Source: Steromphala cineraria
Lineage: Eukaryota > Mollusca > Gastropoda > Trochida > Trochidae
DNA length: 64,000 nt
Assembly: GCA_916613615.1 (NCBI GenBank)
Contig: OU744726.1
Span: 62,450,987 to 62,514,986, forward strand
Direction of reading: 5' to 3'
The notes beneath the pieces are model-generated. The model was not told where the DNA came from. It searched no databases and worked only from the letters and a program-made list of their open reading frames with translations. Below, in pieces: positions 11,827 to 23,299 of this stretch. A program made the translations under genes and the position numbers. Within the stretch, counting starts at the first letter, position 1. Each line of letters opens with the position of its first letter.

Positions 11827-12168
11827 TTAAAGGGTCAGTGGTACGTTTAAGGGGGAAATAAGGTGATGTCAGGATTTTGAAAATAATTGGTTCCAATTGA
11901 ATGACAATGCACTGTTATCAAATAAATGAAGCGATCATGCGATTCCCTTTTCTTACACAAAATGAATATATGGTGTTCACACAAAAAATGCCGCCAATGG
12001 ACTGAATGTGAATCTTTATGATTTGTTCTCTGAAAAAGGATGATTGGCATGGTTTGTGTTATACGATTTTTGACACTCTCAAAATAAAACATATACCATT
12101 AACTAGCATTTATCAGTGAATAATTCAAAACATAAAATTAAAAAAAAAAAGTTCTACTGTCCCTTTAA
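11827..12168 (+). mobile_element. TTAA-flanked MITE, copy 2
   Basis: A 342-bp copy of the element at 1869-2222 in the same orientation. It starts TTAAAGGGTCAGTGGTACG and ends TACTGTCCCTTTAA. It shares AAGGTGATGTCAGGA, GCGATTCCCTTTTCTTACAC, GGTGTTCACACAAAA and the GATTTTTGACACT phrase. Confidence 0.75.
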
Positions 12169-12800
12169 GATACGATAGTAACACGGTGTTTACAATTCTT
12201 TTCTAGTACAGAATTTATTTCGGAACACACTGTATTAAAAAAAAATTGACAAAACAATCTGATTTTGAAAATTTAATGCAAAATTATGACTTATACTTTT
12301 TTGCATTTTCATGTGGGGATCAACCTATTGGTTTGTTTAGAATATTTGAGAAAAATACAAACTATTACAAGTAAGAACTTATTATATTTACAAGAATATT
12401 TGTATTCATTCAATATTCTTGGTTTCAGAAAGGGGAAGCTTAATAAGAGAAACCAGTGTGACGTCATTGTTAAAATTTTACACTCTTGAAGCTCCAAGCA
12501 AAAACTTCTAAACATTCCAGCAGGCAGAAGGTTAAGAAGTATAGCTTAGACTAGAGGTGGTTTTATGAGTTTAATTGTGTACGCCAATAAAAAAGCCAAA
12601 TGTTACGTCACTACCTTAAAACCTATTTGATTATGACTTTTTTAGAAATCAAAAATATACTTATTTAAATGTGTTGTTAACATGTCCAACAAACGTAATT
12701 ATAAATGAAAGACTTTCGACATGTAAGCCTTCCAACTTAAAGGGTAGTTCTGCATAGCTCTTGTTTATATCTTCATAATAAATAAAAAAAAAAATAATAT
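12169..12800. other. Intergenic, nothing recognised
   Basis: AT-rich with no supported feature. Confidence 0.45.
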
Positions 12801-12808
12801 TAAAGGGA

Positions 12809-13264
12809 TCATCTTGCGCACGCATCCGATGAGATATGCATTTACAAGAAATTCGTATTCACCCTTGCGACAACTCGATGGGAAAGTTGTGACTCTATCA
12901 GCGCCCCCTGTAGGACAAACAGAGTTACGTCCCTTGTGTCAGTCCAACTCGAACTCAAAGCGAAAATTGATTTCTAATAAATCCCTTAGTTACGTTGTGA
13001 CAACAGTCATTAAAACGATGCGTGAATATAGGCCACCAAAATACTGCGTAGAATAAGGCTGTATCTCTCAGTTTCTATTTAGACATCGCATCGTTTTCTT
13101 ACAGTTTTGTGTGCTCAAATGAAATATATCCTCGTTTTTGATTGGTCACCACCATAGCTCAATAATCAGGCTACTTCCTGTCACAGCTTTCCTGTCGAGT
13201 TGTCGCAAGGGATTTATATGAATTTCTTGTAAAAGCATATCACGTCCGATGCGTTCGGAAGATG
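12809..13264. mobile_element. Non-autonomous TIR element with 8-bp target duplication
   Basis: The two ends are inverted complements over about 65 bp: left CATCTTGCGCACGCATCCG…ACAAGAAATTCGTAT…CTTGCGACAACTCGA; right TCGAGTTGTCGCAAGG…GAATTTCTTGTAAAAGC…CGATGCGTTCGGAAGATG. The direct repeat TAAAGGGA sits outside both ends (12801-12808 and 13265-13272). An 8-bp duplication fits hAT-type transposition. There is no transposase inside, so it is a MITE. Confidence 0.75.
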
Positions 13265-13272
13265 TAAAGGGA

Positions 13273-13574
13273 TATGTTTAAGAACGTAAAAGAATATTCT
13301 TAATTCGATCATCGTTCCGTTTACCAAGTCTGCCTACGAGGGAGGTAGCAAATATAGGTCAAAAGGGCCTTTTTGAATAAATCAAAGTCCAAATTAAAAT
13401 CTTAGCCTTAGTATATCTAATATCTATATACTCCGTTTTTATTTAACAAACAATCTTCTGAGGGTTTTGCAAAACACCGACGGCAAATAGGACGGTTTTT
13501 GAAACGTTATTCTTCAATTTTTTCCCCAATAAATATATATTTTGACAAATATGCTCTCTTCAGAAGGTCAATGT
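13273..13574. other. Intergenic, nothing recognised
   Basis: AT-rich with no supported feature apart from the right-hand target-site copy at its edge. Confidence 0.45.
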
Positions 13575-14135
13575 TCTTGTTATGGATAACAACTTCTTTA
13601 TTGATTTCTTGATTGTGTTCTTTAAGTCTTAAAGAACACAAACCTTCAGTAGAGAAATTGTCCCTAAAATCTGCCCTTTCATAGCACATTGTAAACAACT
13701 CCAACCACTCAATCTGCTTGAACAACACTGAAATCCTGGCCTCCAACATCACTGATTGACGAAAACGAAAACTTTTTGAATCAATCAACATCAGGAGATA
13801 AGCTCCCGAGATTAATCGTGACCAAGGTGTTTATCTCCCTTATTCCAGGTCCATCACCAAGCAATCATAGACTCTATCTCTTGTACCACTATGCTGTGTA
13901 AACATTAATTATCCGTCCGTTGTATTTTCTCTTTCATCTCATGTTTTGATTGCATATAGCTAATTTATAACTGTCTTCTGTATTGTATATGTCACGTCAC
14001 CTTATTGGCTTCATGTATACCTATGTATATAAATACCATACTGGATATTTCTTTATCAGTCACCCGAAGAAGGGGCAAGAATTGGTCCAGAAACGTAGTT
14101 AGAAATCAATCAAGAAGTTGTTATCCATAACATTT
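13575..14135. mobile_element. Probable Penelope-like element remnant
   Basis: GTTATGGATAACAACTTCTT (13578 on) is repeated in inverted form at 14105-14131 (AAGAAGTTGTTATCCATAAC). Just before the right copy is ACCCGAAGAAGGGGCAAGAA, then TTGGTCCAGAAACGTAG. A 'GAAGAAGG…GAAACG' phrase next to such a terminus is characteristic of Penelope-like retroelement ends. The interior shows no reverse transcriptase. The 94-codon minus-strand frame here overlaps the inverted repeat and is not taken as a gene. Confidence 0.45.
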
Positions 14136-14240
14136 GTCTTGTATTACCACACAAACTGAAGAATTTCGTCAAAGATCTTGTTAATCATCCTGATTATTCT
14201 ATTATCCAAGATGAGTTATCAAGTATCATGAACATACTGT

Positions 14241-14437
14241 TAGGCGCCATTTTGTGTGAACACTGTTTATTTGTGTGAGGAAGAGAAATTGATTTGCGTT
14301 GTTTTACATGTTCCTGTTTTTTAATGAACGCTTAAGAGAGGCTTGTTCTCATTCAAAAACATTGGCTTTCAATTATTAACATTAACTTAAGTGAGCTAAA
14401 TTTTTGTACCTATAAGAGCGTGTCACTTCCCCTTTAA
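14241..14437 (-). mobile_element. TTAA-flanked MITE, truncated inverted copy
   Basis: Reverse-oriented copy of the 1869-2222 family. It has GGCGCCATTTTGTGTGAACAC at its left and ends CCCCTTTAA at 14437. The left half is missing or diverged. Confidence 0.55.
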
Positions 14438-16002
14438 GATATGGACATTGAGTATAAACTACGTAACTACTTACTCACAACATCTGTCGTAACAGCATCC
14501 ATCGCTACACACCTCCATCCAATTTGGGTCAGCACATGAGACCGCTTCTGAAGCTGCACAAAACCATAGAAAACGGTGGCTAAATATATCAAAACTTTAA
14601 ACACAGATTTTCTTCATCATTCTTAAATTGTAGGCAATGATACTCGCAAATGTTGCTTTTATTCATTCGTATGAATATGAAACGATTTACATGCTTGTGT
14701 TGGTGCAAACAACTTTCCATGCAATGTAATCAAACTTGAAATAGTAAAAGATGTAAAATAGTTTATTATACTTTTAATTAGACCTTTGTCGACGAATCAA
14801 TATGAGGGTTATAAATAGCTTTTTTCGTTAAAGAGGAGTGTGCTATCGTGGATGTATCAAGTGCAAATATACTGTAGATCAACAGTCTCGTTAAAGTAAG
14901 TTCATATTTATTTTACTGCGTATCCTAGTGTAGCTAATAGATACTATTTTGTTAACATTGGTGGATCAAAGATTGTGTGTCCAAAGAAAATGATATTAAT
15001 AACTAGAATTGGAAGGTAAGGTCATCTAACTTATATAATCATCTCTCTTTGGTAGGGTCCCCCCTCCCCACCCTTTGACAATGAAAAGTATATTTTCAAG
15101 AAAAAGTAGTGAGTGAGTTATTGTTTTATGCCGCTTGGGCAATATTTCAGCCATTAGGGGCTCAAGAAAAAGTAACTCACCTGCAATTATCAATGGAAAA
15201 ACCAAAAAAATCGTAGCGACGATAAACTTCATTTTTAAAAACCGTGGCGTTCTCTAAACGTTCAGTGATCGATTTGAACAAACGAGGAAGTTGAAATCCA
15301 GCTACATACAATTTGGCCGATAAGATACAACAAGCGCGACAACACTGAAATGTTAATCCTCCAACCCCAAGGGTTACTATCGATTTATCTCTTTTAACGT
15401 TCTTAACGTTCACAAAATCATTTCATGTCTAATATGTTTCCATTCATTTCAAGGAAACCTCTAGTATTTATAGTCATTTTGACTTAAGTATTTCATAAGT
15501 TCTGTCATGAATATGTGTTTCATATATAAGTATGTATACACAATATAGTTTTTCTTCACCAACTCCAAATTTCATCAGTATTGGCAAAAAGATTATTTCG
15601 TTCGTTGAACCTAAGTGAACACTTTACTATTTGATATCGGCTTTTATTTTACATATAAAGTATTTTTTTCAGTTGCTGTAGTTATAACCTACTTCCGGAT
15701 ATTGCTTTCTGTCTTAACAGTTCTCTAGATAATTTTTGAACCTATTGGGTTTTTTTTGGTAACAATTTAGAATCGTCGATTTGATAGTGTACATTAGTAA
15801 AATTGTACTCTTCTGATTTTGGACAGTTGGGTATTGCTTATATGAAATGAGATTGTACACTCAAGAGTTAACAATAAAGGGTACTTCTCTGAACATAAAC
15901 ATTATCTTTAAAATCTAATAATACTTATGAACATTTTTACAGCATTGTCATTTTAGAATACAATATGATATTAGAATTTTCGTTAGTTGTCTTTGAGTAT
16001 GA
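14438..16002. other. Intergenic, no gene recognised
   Basis: Includes a C-rich run (CCCCCCTCCCCACCC, about 15059-15073). Two small minus-strand frames lack domains and splice context. Confidence 0.45.
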
Positions 16003-16096
16003 CTGCACACCCGAACCTCCATAGAAAGGCCACCTCTATATAAAGGCCACTTTTGGTCGGTCCCTTGGGTGGCCTTTATAGACAAGTTCGACTGTA
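16003..16096. repeat. Short inverted dispersed repeat
   Basis: AGAAAGGCCACCTCTATATA and GGGTGGCCTTTATAGACAAG form imperfect arms around TTTTGGTCGGTCCCTTG. The flanks CCGAACCTCC and GTTCGACTGTA are also typical of a small repeat seen many times in mollusc genomes. No function is implied. Confidence 0.5.
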
Positions 16097-16589
16097 TTTT
16101 GAAGAGTTATGGTGTTGTTTGAGACAATTTTAGATTCGACTACGAATGTTGTTTGTGACAATTTTAGATTCGACTACGCTAGCGTTTAGTAATCGATGTG
16201 TACATGCAGTACGGAAACTGGTTCATACTTTTGGATTTTCAAAGAAAATGTCTTCGTACATGTGTTTCTGTACTTCAAGCATTTGAACTTATTTGGTGTT
16301 ATTATGTAAAATACGCAGATACCCGGGTTATATGGAGCACTGGTCTATTTCAGATAAGTTTCCGTAATACCGTTTACTTGTTGGTTCGTGCGGGACGCAG
16401 TTATCTCTTGCTTTCGCTAAAATATCTTCATAGGTGGTTAATAATATGAAGCCGATACTGAGGGGTCATGTAAAATAACATCGAGAGCGTGTTGCCCGGG
16501 CAGAGGTTTTCCAGAACCCCTTCCCAGAACCCCGTGGTAAACTTCTCCAATGGTTTCAACTAATTTTGTTTAAATAAGTTATTTTATAC

Positions 16590-16850
16590 AGGTCTTAGTG
16601 ATATATTTCGATGGTTAAATATGGCTTCATAGGAATAGATATGTAGACTACTGATTGAATTTTCAGAATTAAAGATTGATTCCTTATAGTAAAACCTATT
16701 TTATTACAAAGTTTCAATAAAGTATTACATACACAATAAATTATTAAAGGTTTTAATGATATATTTTGAGGGTTTAAAATGTCTTGATAAGAATGAACGT
16801 TGACACTACTGCTGAAGGTTTAAGAACTAAACCCTAAGTTATTTCAATAT
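16590..16850 (+). repeat. Diverged two-copy tandem duplication
   Basis: 'AGTGATATATTTCGATGGTT' (about 16597) and 'AATGATATATTTTGAGGGTT' (about 16757) start two similar stretches about 160 bp apart, followed by 'AGGAATAGATATGTAGACTA' and 'AAGAATGAACGTTGACACTA'. No coding content. Confidence 0.4.
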
Positions 16851-17411
16851 TGATATTTATGATAAAAATAATATTTATAGGAAAAATATAAAACCAAAAA
16901 TGACACAACACAATTTACATCAACTGGCATGAATCCTCGATAGCTCAACTGACAAAGGCGTTCCATGACAACATAGAGATCCCTCGTTCCAATCCCCCTT
17001 TCGTTGTTCTCAAATCTTGACTTTCTTATTTGACTAAAAAACAAAATTTTGCAAGTCCAATTGTTTGATATTTGTTTACAATCTTAAAACATGGCTAGTG
17101 AACTTCAAACAAAGAGGCGAAAGTCTTAAGGATGACTCTAGGCATTGAGTAGATTTCTTATCAATTCATTGTGAACATTGCTTGAAGTTGGGACTCCTGT
17201 TGGTTCTGTGTTCTACTTTCTGAAACTCTACAGTTAAATCATGAACAACATGTGAGGCAAAGCCGAGCTTGTTTGCGATAACGAACTGATAGCATGTCGA
17301 CTAAACGAAATCTTGATGTGAAGAATATGATTGTACAATATAACCACCACACAACTGGGTATATGTAAAAGTTAACCTCTGATAAAGACCTCATTACCAC
17401 ACCACTTGTTT

Positions 17412-17558
17412 TAAGGATTGTTTTACATGTTTTGTGCCTCTATCGATGTATAACAGCAACAAATTGTATAAAATCGCGTAGCGTAGCGTAGCAATTTTAT
17501 ACAAAATTTGTTGCTGTTATACATCGATAGAGGCACAAAACATGTAAAACAATCCTTA
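17412..17558. repeat. Long inverted repeat, arms about 63 bp
   Basis: 17412-17474 and 17494-17558 are inverted complements with only a 2-base bulge (GGATTGTTTTACATG…TCGATGTATAACAGCAAC; GTTGCTGTTATACATCGA…CATGTAAAACAATCC). The loop carries three GCGTA units. The arms are nearly free of mismatches, so the structure is either young or kept identical by gene conversion or cruciform processes. No reading frame is present. Confidence 0.85.
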
Positions 17559-18000
17559 TAATTACAAAATCAACATTTTAACTAAGTTTTTCCTAATCAT
17601 TTTCAAAATATCTGTCATCAACGTTGTGAAATTGTCGTTTGTTACACGAAACAATACAAAGTTGAATCCAAATTGAGAACTTCATAAACTAAAACGGCCG
17701 AAGATTTAATTTCATTTTTGCAACCATTGACATCAATGCAATCACAATACGTCTTAATCGGAATCCGCATTTTCGGAATAACCCTAAATAGCATACACAC
17801 GACGTTCAAAATGTCCGCCGTTTGCGAGATGCTCGGAGAGAACAAGCTTGAGGACTCGTAGTTATTAAAATCCAGTCTTTCCGGTTAATGTATTGTGATT
17901 GTGTTAGAGAGGAATGTATTTACTTGTTGAAAACGAAGGTGGGAAGTGATAAGATATGTTATATCTGTCTTTGCAACAGAACTTAACTCGCAACTGTCAA
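17559..18000. other. Intergenic; one Kozak-like ATG without support
   Basis: An ATG at about 17812 begins a 16-codon frame that stops at once. No splice donor of quality follows. No gene is called. Confidence 0.35.
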
Positions 18001-18066
18001 AACCGGACTATAGGGCCCGTAAGTCTCGTTTGAGTTCTTTCCGGTGACTAGCTTCCGGTGACATCT
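18001..18066 (-). repeat. Short dispersed repeat, copy inverted relative to 20127-20190
   Basis: On the minus strand it reads GTCACCGGAAG…AACGAGACTTACGGGCCCTAT. The plus strand at 20127-20190 reads GTCACCGGAAG…GAACGAGAGTTACTTACGGGCCCTAT. The segment is GC-richer than its surroundings. It is probably part of a MITE-like family whose ends I cannot place. Confidence 0.4.
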
Positions 18067-20126
18067 TCAGCTGGTTGCGGGGATCATTTGCGCAACGCAA
18101 CTACACAGATAGTGCGCCTTGACCTGTGGCACGTTACCCAGTCGATTTTATTGCGGGAAATTTGTACCATAGACTGAATGACAATATCAATCATTTTTGA
18201 AGTGTATTAAATAGAAATATGATTGTCTAATTAGTTAAATTTGTAATCCAGTGGAAAAACAATTCCATTTAGGTATTTTTTAGACTAACAAATATATTTT
18301 GACGTTAAATCTTTAGACAGGATATGCTCATAAACAAGTATTGTTTTTGCTTTTTACCGAGTAAGTTTATCTCAATATTTTATCAATATTCTTAAAATAA
18401 GAAATTTCTATATATTTATTATCATAACCAATTATGTTACAGGATATGATTAGCAAATTTTCAGATTAAGTTCAAATATGTAATTGATTTTTTAAATTCA
18501 GTAAACATACACATTTATATGTAGCGTTTTTTGTTGTTTTTACTCTGTACATTATGATAAATAAAATTAGTTATAATTCTCCTTGTTGTATATAATGTGT
18601 TGTATTCATACTTTATATACAGAAACAAAAACTGATAATTATTTTATGATTATTGTTCATAAAGATTACTTAGTAGACTAAAAATTCTAAGTTTTAGTAC
18701 AATTTGAATTACCATTTCATAATCGAGGGATTCTACCGACTTTGAGTATTATAATTAACAATATCTGTTCTTAATTTGTACAATAAATAATTGGAATTAA
18801 GAGAAAAATGAAATAATGCAATTGAGTGATTTTCTTTAAATCAGTACTATTCAATTGTCTGATAGTGGTAAGGAGTAATTCCGACTTGATGTACAGTGTT
18901 AATGCTGCATTCGATTCATGCAATTTACCTTGAAATAATTTAATTTGTCTCACCTCTAGTCCTATACCATGAATTGAGATAATTCTATGATGAATATATT
19001 TTCAATACAAATAATGGACCTTTCATGTTTGGAAACTATGGCACGAAGGCCTTGGAAAATTAAAAAGGGTAAAAATTGACATAACAAGAAATTGTAGAAA
19101 TTATTGACAAATTAACAAAAAGCATTTATTTGTTTTATATCATTGTTTTTATTTTAGATTGTTTGGCCAAGTTATCAGTTCTTTTTCATATCAAAACATT
19201 AAATGTTTACTTTAATTGTCTAACTGTACATGTAGATTGGATTTTTATTAAGTAGAAATTTATTCTGTAAGGATTAAAGATATCACTATAATACGTTTTT
19301 AATCTTGACAATATACTGTATCATAATGCTTAGGTAACAGTTTTTCTCCTATCCTGAAAACAAGACGTACATTCCAAAAATTTTCTTTCCAATTTTACAT
19401 GTCAAAATAACGGATTATGAAGGGAGTCTACTAACATACATTCAGTGATTCTACTTTGAATATTAATATCCTGTTAATCAAGCATTTAACTTACCTTTGA
19501 TTTTATTTAATTGGTGAAAAATGTACATTCAGAAACCCAACATTGTAGTGTGATGGAGTAGATGAAACCACAACAGTAGTTGTCAACAAAAATCTCGAAA
19601 CGAAAATATTGTGCCTGAATATCTAAGCAGTTTGAACTTCGCGTTAATAATTTTATGATTTATTATTTCCTTTAATCATATACTCAATTTCTTGTGCTCA
19701 TGACAAATGAAAACAATAGATATCTGGAGTAAAAATTCGCGAAAAGGGTATTTATTTTGGTAAGGGATTTGCTTTCCTAAAAGTAAAATAATAAAGGTAA
19801 TACTCAAAAAAAATGTTTGAAATCGTCATTACATGAGTTCTTTTCCAAAATAAAGCAATTGGGTTTTATATATTCAATTTATTATGATTATCAATATCCT
19901 GTCATAATTTGTTAACGATAAGATTTATGTTTACTACACGGTCGAAAAAAAACCTGTTAACGGCATAATTATAAATTTCTTAAAGGTCCCGAAACGCAAA
20001 GCCAAAAGTAAAGAGGTGTTAAATACTCTTCACAACAAATTATCTGATTTCTATGCGAATTTACACCCGTCCAAAGCCAAAACTTAACTCATTCAACACG
20101 GCTGACGCCATAGCGAAACGTGTGTT
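18067..20126. other. Intergenic, no gene recognised
   Basis: Strongly AT-rich; only short chance frames. Nothing else supported. Confidence 0.45.
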
Positions 20127-20190
20127 TGTCACCGGAAGTGGGTACATCTCGCCGATCGAACGAGAGTTACTTACGGGCCCTATTGCGTCA
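20127..20190 (+). repeat. Short dispersed repeat, partner of 18001-18066
   Basis: Shares GTCACCGGAAG and CTTACGGGCCCTAT with the inverted copy 2 kb to the left. The overlapping 62-97-codon frames in this GC-richer patch have no recognisable domain. Confidence 0.4.
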
Positions 20191-21889
20191 GGTGATTGTG
20201 ACGTCAAAAGGAATGAATGCACATGGTATGGTTGCAAATTTATCTGCATTTATCGACAAATGGCAGCAGGTTTTTGAGCGCTCTCGTCCAATCAGAATAG
20301 CGGAAATTCGCGTAACAAAACCATTTTGTAATTATTTATATATAAACAGCGATGAAGGTCATGGGACAAATCAGCATATTGTAACAAAGTGTTTCAGACT
20401 GAATTGGGAATAATATAATTTGACACAGTAATTTAGAAATTAATGTATTAAAGTATTTTTGACAAAGTTCACCTTTTAACAATATGGTCTTTGATGCAAT
20501 AAAGGCCAATTAGTAGCCAAGTTGTAATGAAAACATTTGACCTATCAGAACGCAGCTCATGCACTTTGTTCTTAGCAAACAAGATGGTGGCCCCCATGCA
20601 GAAGGGTTTCTGACACTTACATGTACTTGAAATTGAAAAAAAAACAATTTTGTTGTGTATACAAGTTTCATGAACAAAACAAATTAAATGAACGGATAAG
20701 AACATATGAATCTTTTATACAAGAGGAACAACTTCTTTCTAGACATAAAATGATTAGTACAGAGATGTACGATGTGATGGTCCAAATAGAATCTGTGCTT
20801 TATGTATCCAGATAAAACTACATCGCTCTCGAATATTGTCAAGCTGAGTACTTCAATACTTAAATCGGCTGAATGTACATGTATACCGGTTAGAACATTT
20901 GTCAAATATACCAGTTAGTACATTTGTCAAGTATACCACTTAGTACATTTGTTATTACAACTGTGATTCATGTTGTCCATTGCCGATAACTTCTTGTAAG
21001 GTATAATTTGTAAGCAATTATTTAGCATATAAACTTGCTGAGCAAGATTACATTTTGAGTTTAGATATGAGGTCAAGAAGATGTTTTAACAGTTAAAAAC
21101 TATTATGTGCACGATGAAAAAAAAAGATTTTGTGTGTTTTGGTGGTTTTTAGTAATAGTAAAATCCCTAAATACTTCAACTAACAATATTGAAATAAACA
21201 TTGGCAAGTTAAAAATGAAAATGCGAAACGATTAGATTCGGTTACTTAATTTTGACAAAATATATTTAGAAAAGTCATAGCATGGTAATATATTTCATTA
21301 ATAGTAGACACCACACAAAAAACAGTGAAACAATATGAGATTGTAGGAGTACATACAGTTTGAAATTTGGGCATTTGGGCATTTCCACTGTTAACGGATA
21401 TTTTACGTCCGCTTCGTTTGAATTTATCTCTCATAGATAGCGGTCAGTTTGTTGTTTTCTACATTACTTGATGATTAACTTAAATCCCTATATTAAGTTT
21501 AAAAAAGGAAAAACAGGTTCACTACAAACTATAATCATTATTAAGTTGTTCACAGCATTCTTGCATACAAAATATTATAATGTTTCGTTTAAGGTGAAAT
21601 TTTGGGAGTCATGAAATAGAGCAATATTCAAACAGCCCCGGTAAGAATCAGACCCTCTACCAGTTAAGCTACAGGGATACGTATCTAGCCTGAGGAGTTT
21701 CTTTCACATTGTGACGCTCACTCTACAAAAACCGTGATTAAAAATAAGAAAATTAAAGTAATAAAGAGTCATATAACCAGCGCAACGGAATTCGAAATTA
21801 AATGATTTTTGTCAGTTACTTCTTTATTATTCGTCAAGTAAAGTTAATTCCTACAAATGTTTTTCCAAACTAGGCCTTGTGGATGAATC
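20191..21889. other. Intergenic, no gene recognised
   Basis: AT-rich. A threefold phrase (CAGTTAGTACATTTGTCAA variants at about 20890-20952) is a small local tandem repeat. A possible decayed tRNA-like fragment at 21640-21690 (minus) is not called. Confidence 0.4.
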
Positions 21890-22181
21890 ACATGAAAAAA
21901 ATATTAATTAAAATATTATTATTAATTTCACAAGCCAATCACCAAAAGTCAGAGAACAAAGTATGAAGATTCACAATAAATCCATTGGCGGCCATTTTGT
22001 GTGAACACCTTTAATTCATTTTGTGCAAGAAAAAATAATTGCATGGCTAAATTTTACATTATATATTTGAATTATTACTGCTCAATTTGGTTTAAATACA
22101 TTTTCTCTCAATTGGAACCATTAATTTTGATTTCCTGACATCACCTTATATTCCCCATTAAAACGTGCTCCTGCCCCTTAA
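21890..22181 (-). mobile_element. TTAA-flanked MITE, copy 3 (inverted)
   Basis: Reverse orientation relative to 1869-2222. It shares TGAAGATTCACA, GGCGGCCATTTTGTGTGAAC, TTTCCTGACATCACCTTATA and the end ACGTGCTCCTGCCCCTTAA. The left end is uncertain. Confidence 0.65.
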
Positions 22182-23299
22182 GAATTAGTTCAAGATGTAC
22201 AAATGACACACTTTGCTCTCATGTTAACTGATATTTTTTTGGAAAATTACAAAAACTGCCTGAAACAAAAGTGGATGGTAATCTAGAATTAAGATTATAC
22301 TTTTGTACAGAATAAAGAAATAATCGTCAAAAAGAATTTTATTTCTTTATCTTTGAGTACTATAGCCAAAAGTACACTTGAAATCGGATTGCGCGACTAC
22401 TTTTCGAGTTACAGAATTTGTTGCTTTGGCACGCGAAAAGCATGCATCACGTGCAAAGTCATAGCAATTGACTTCAGAGAGGTGAACCAGTACAAATATG
22501 TTGATTCTAAAGCTGGGCCAGCGCTTTTACACTAGTTTCTGATTTTACGTGGGAACGAAAACAATTCTTCTTTTTTAAATGTTCATTTATATGAAACTTG
22601 ATAGATCACATTTTCCGATCGCATTATGTTTTTTAATTGGTGCATCATCATTATGACTTTTGCACGCCAGAGGGCTTCCGGATTAGCACGCAAAAAGCAT
22701 GCAGCACGTGCAAAGTCGTGTCCATTGACAAAGAAAGCAGGTTAATCAGTGCAATAATGTCAATTCACAAACGAAAATATGATTTTGAAAAAGGAAAAAT
22801 GCCAAGATAAAATAGGTATTTGTTTAGATTGAGTGACAGTAAAGTCATATGTTCATTGAAAATTGTTGTATGAAATATGCGCTAAATCTTCTTTTTATTT
22901 AACCATGCTTATCGTGAGCATCAGAAGTTATAACAAGCGCTGACAAACTCGATCTCAATTTTGATGAAAACGCTTTATTGTCACAACTTTCTGTGCTATG
23001 AATATTTGGTTCAATTTTTGCAATGATATATGATACTTCCAACAAAGTTAACCATATTTCTATGTCATATCAAGATTGATATTTAAAAGCCTGGTAAGAC
23101 CTCAAATGCTTTAGATCATGAAAATAAGATCAAACGCACTCATTGATAACATGTTAGAAATAGGAAACATTGTTAACGTAAGTTCTTTCCGCATGCAATA
23201 AAATTGACAAAATAATCAAGGTTTGTTACACTATATGACATAACTGTCTTTTTGAACCTATCCTTAGCACCAATAAAATTTAAATTTGCGGTCAAAGAT
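22182..23299. other. Region downstream of TRIM-A
   Basis: No further gene. On the minus strand an AATAAA-type signal lies at about 22972-22977, some 320 bp past the TRIM-A stop, and could serve its polyadenylation. Two diverged copies of a phrase with GCACGC…AAAAGCATGCA and GCACGTGCAAAGTC (about 22420-22465 and 22662-22715) form a small local duplication. Confidence 0.4.

Noticed and set aside
13507..13791. 94-codon minus-strand frame
   Set aside because: Overlaps the inverted terminal phrase of the Penelope-like remnant; part of its sequence is just that repeat translated.
16930..16992. tRNA-like stretch (GATAGCTCAACTG … CGTTCCAATCC)
   Set aside because: A-box and B-box matches are poor and the cloverleaf does not close by eye; at most a decayed SINE head.
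17812..17862. ATG in good context starting a 16-codon frame in GC-richer DNA
   Set aside because: Ends at once with no strong donor; no downstream exon found before TRIM-A.
21640..21692. tRNA-like stretch on the minus strand (TGTAGCTTAACTGGTAGAG)
   Set aside because: No usable B-box and truncated; too weak to call.
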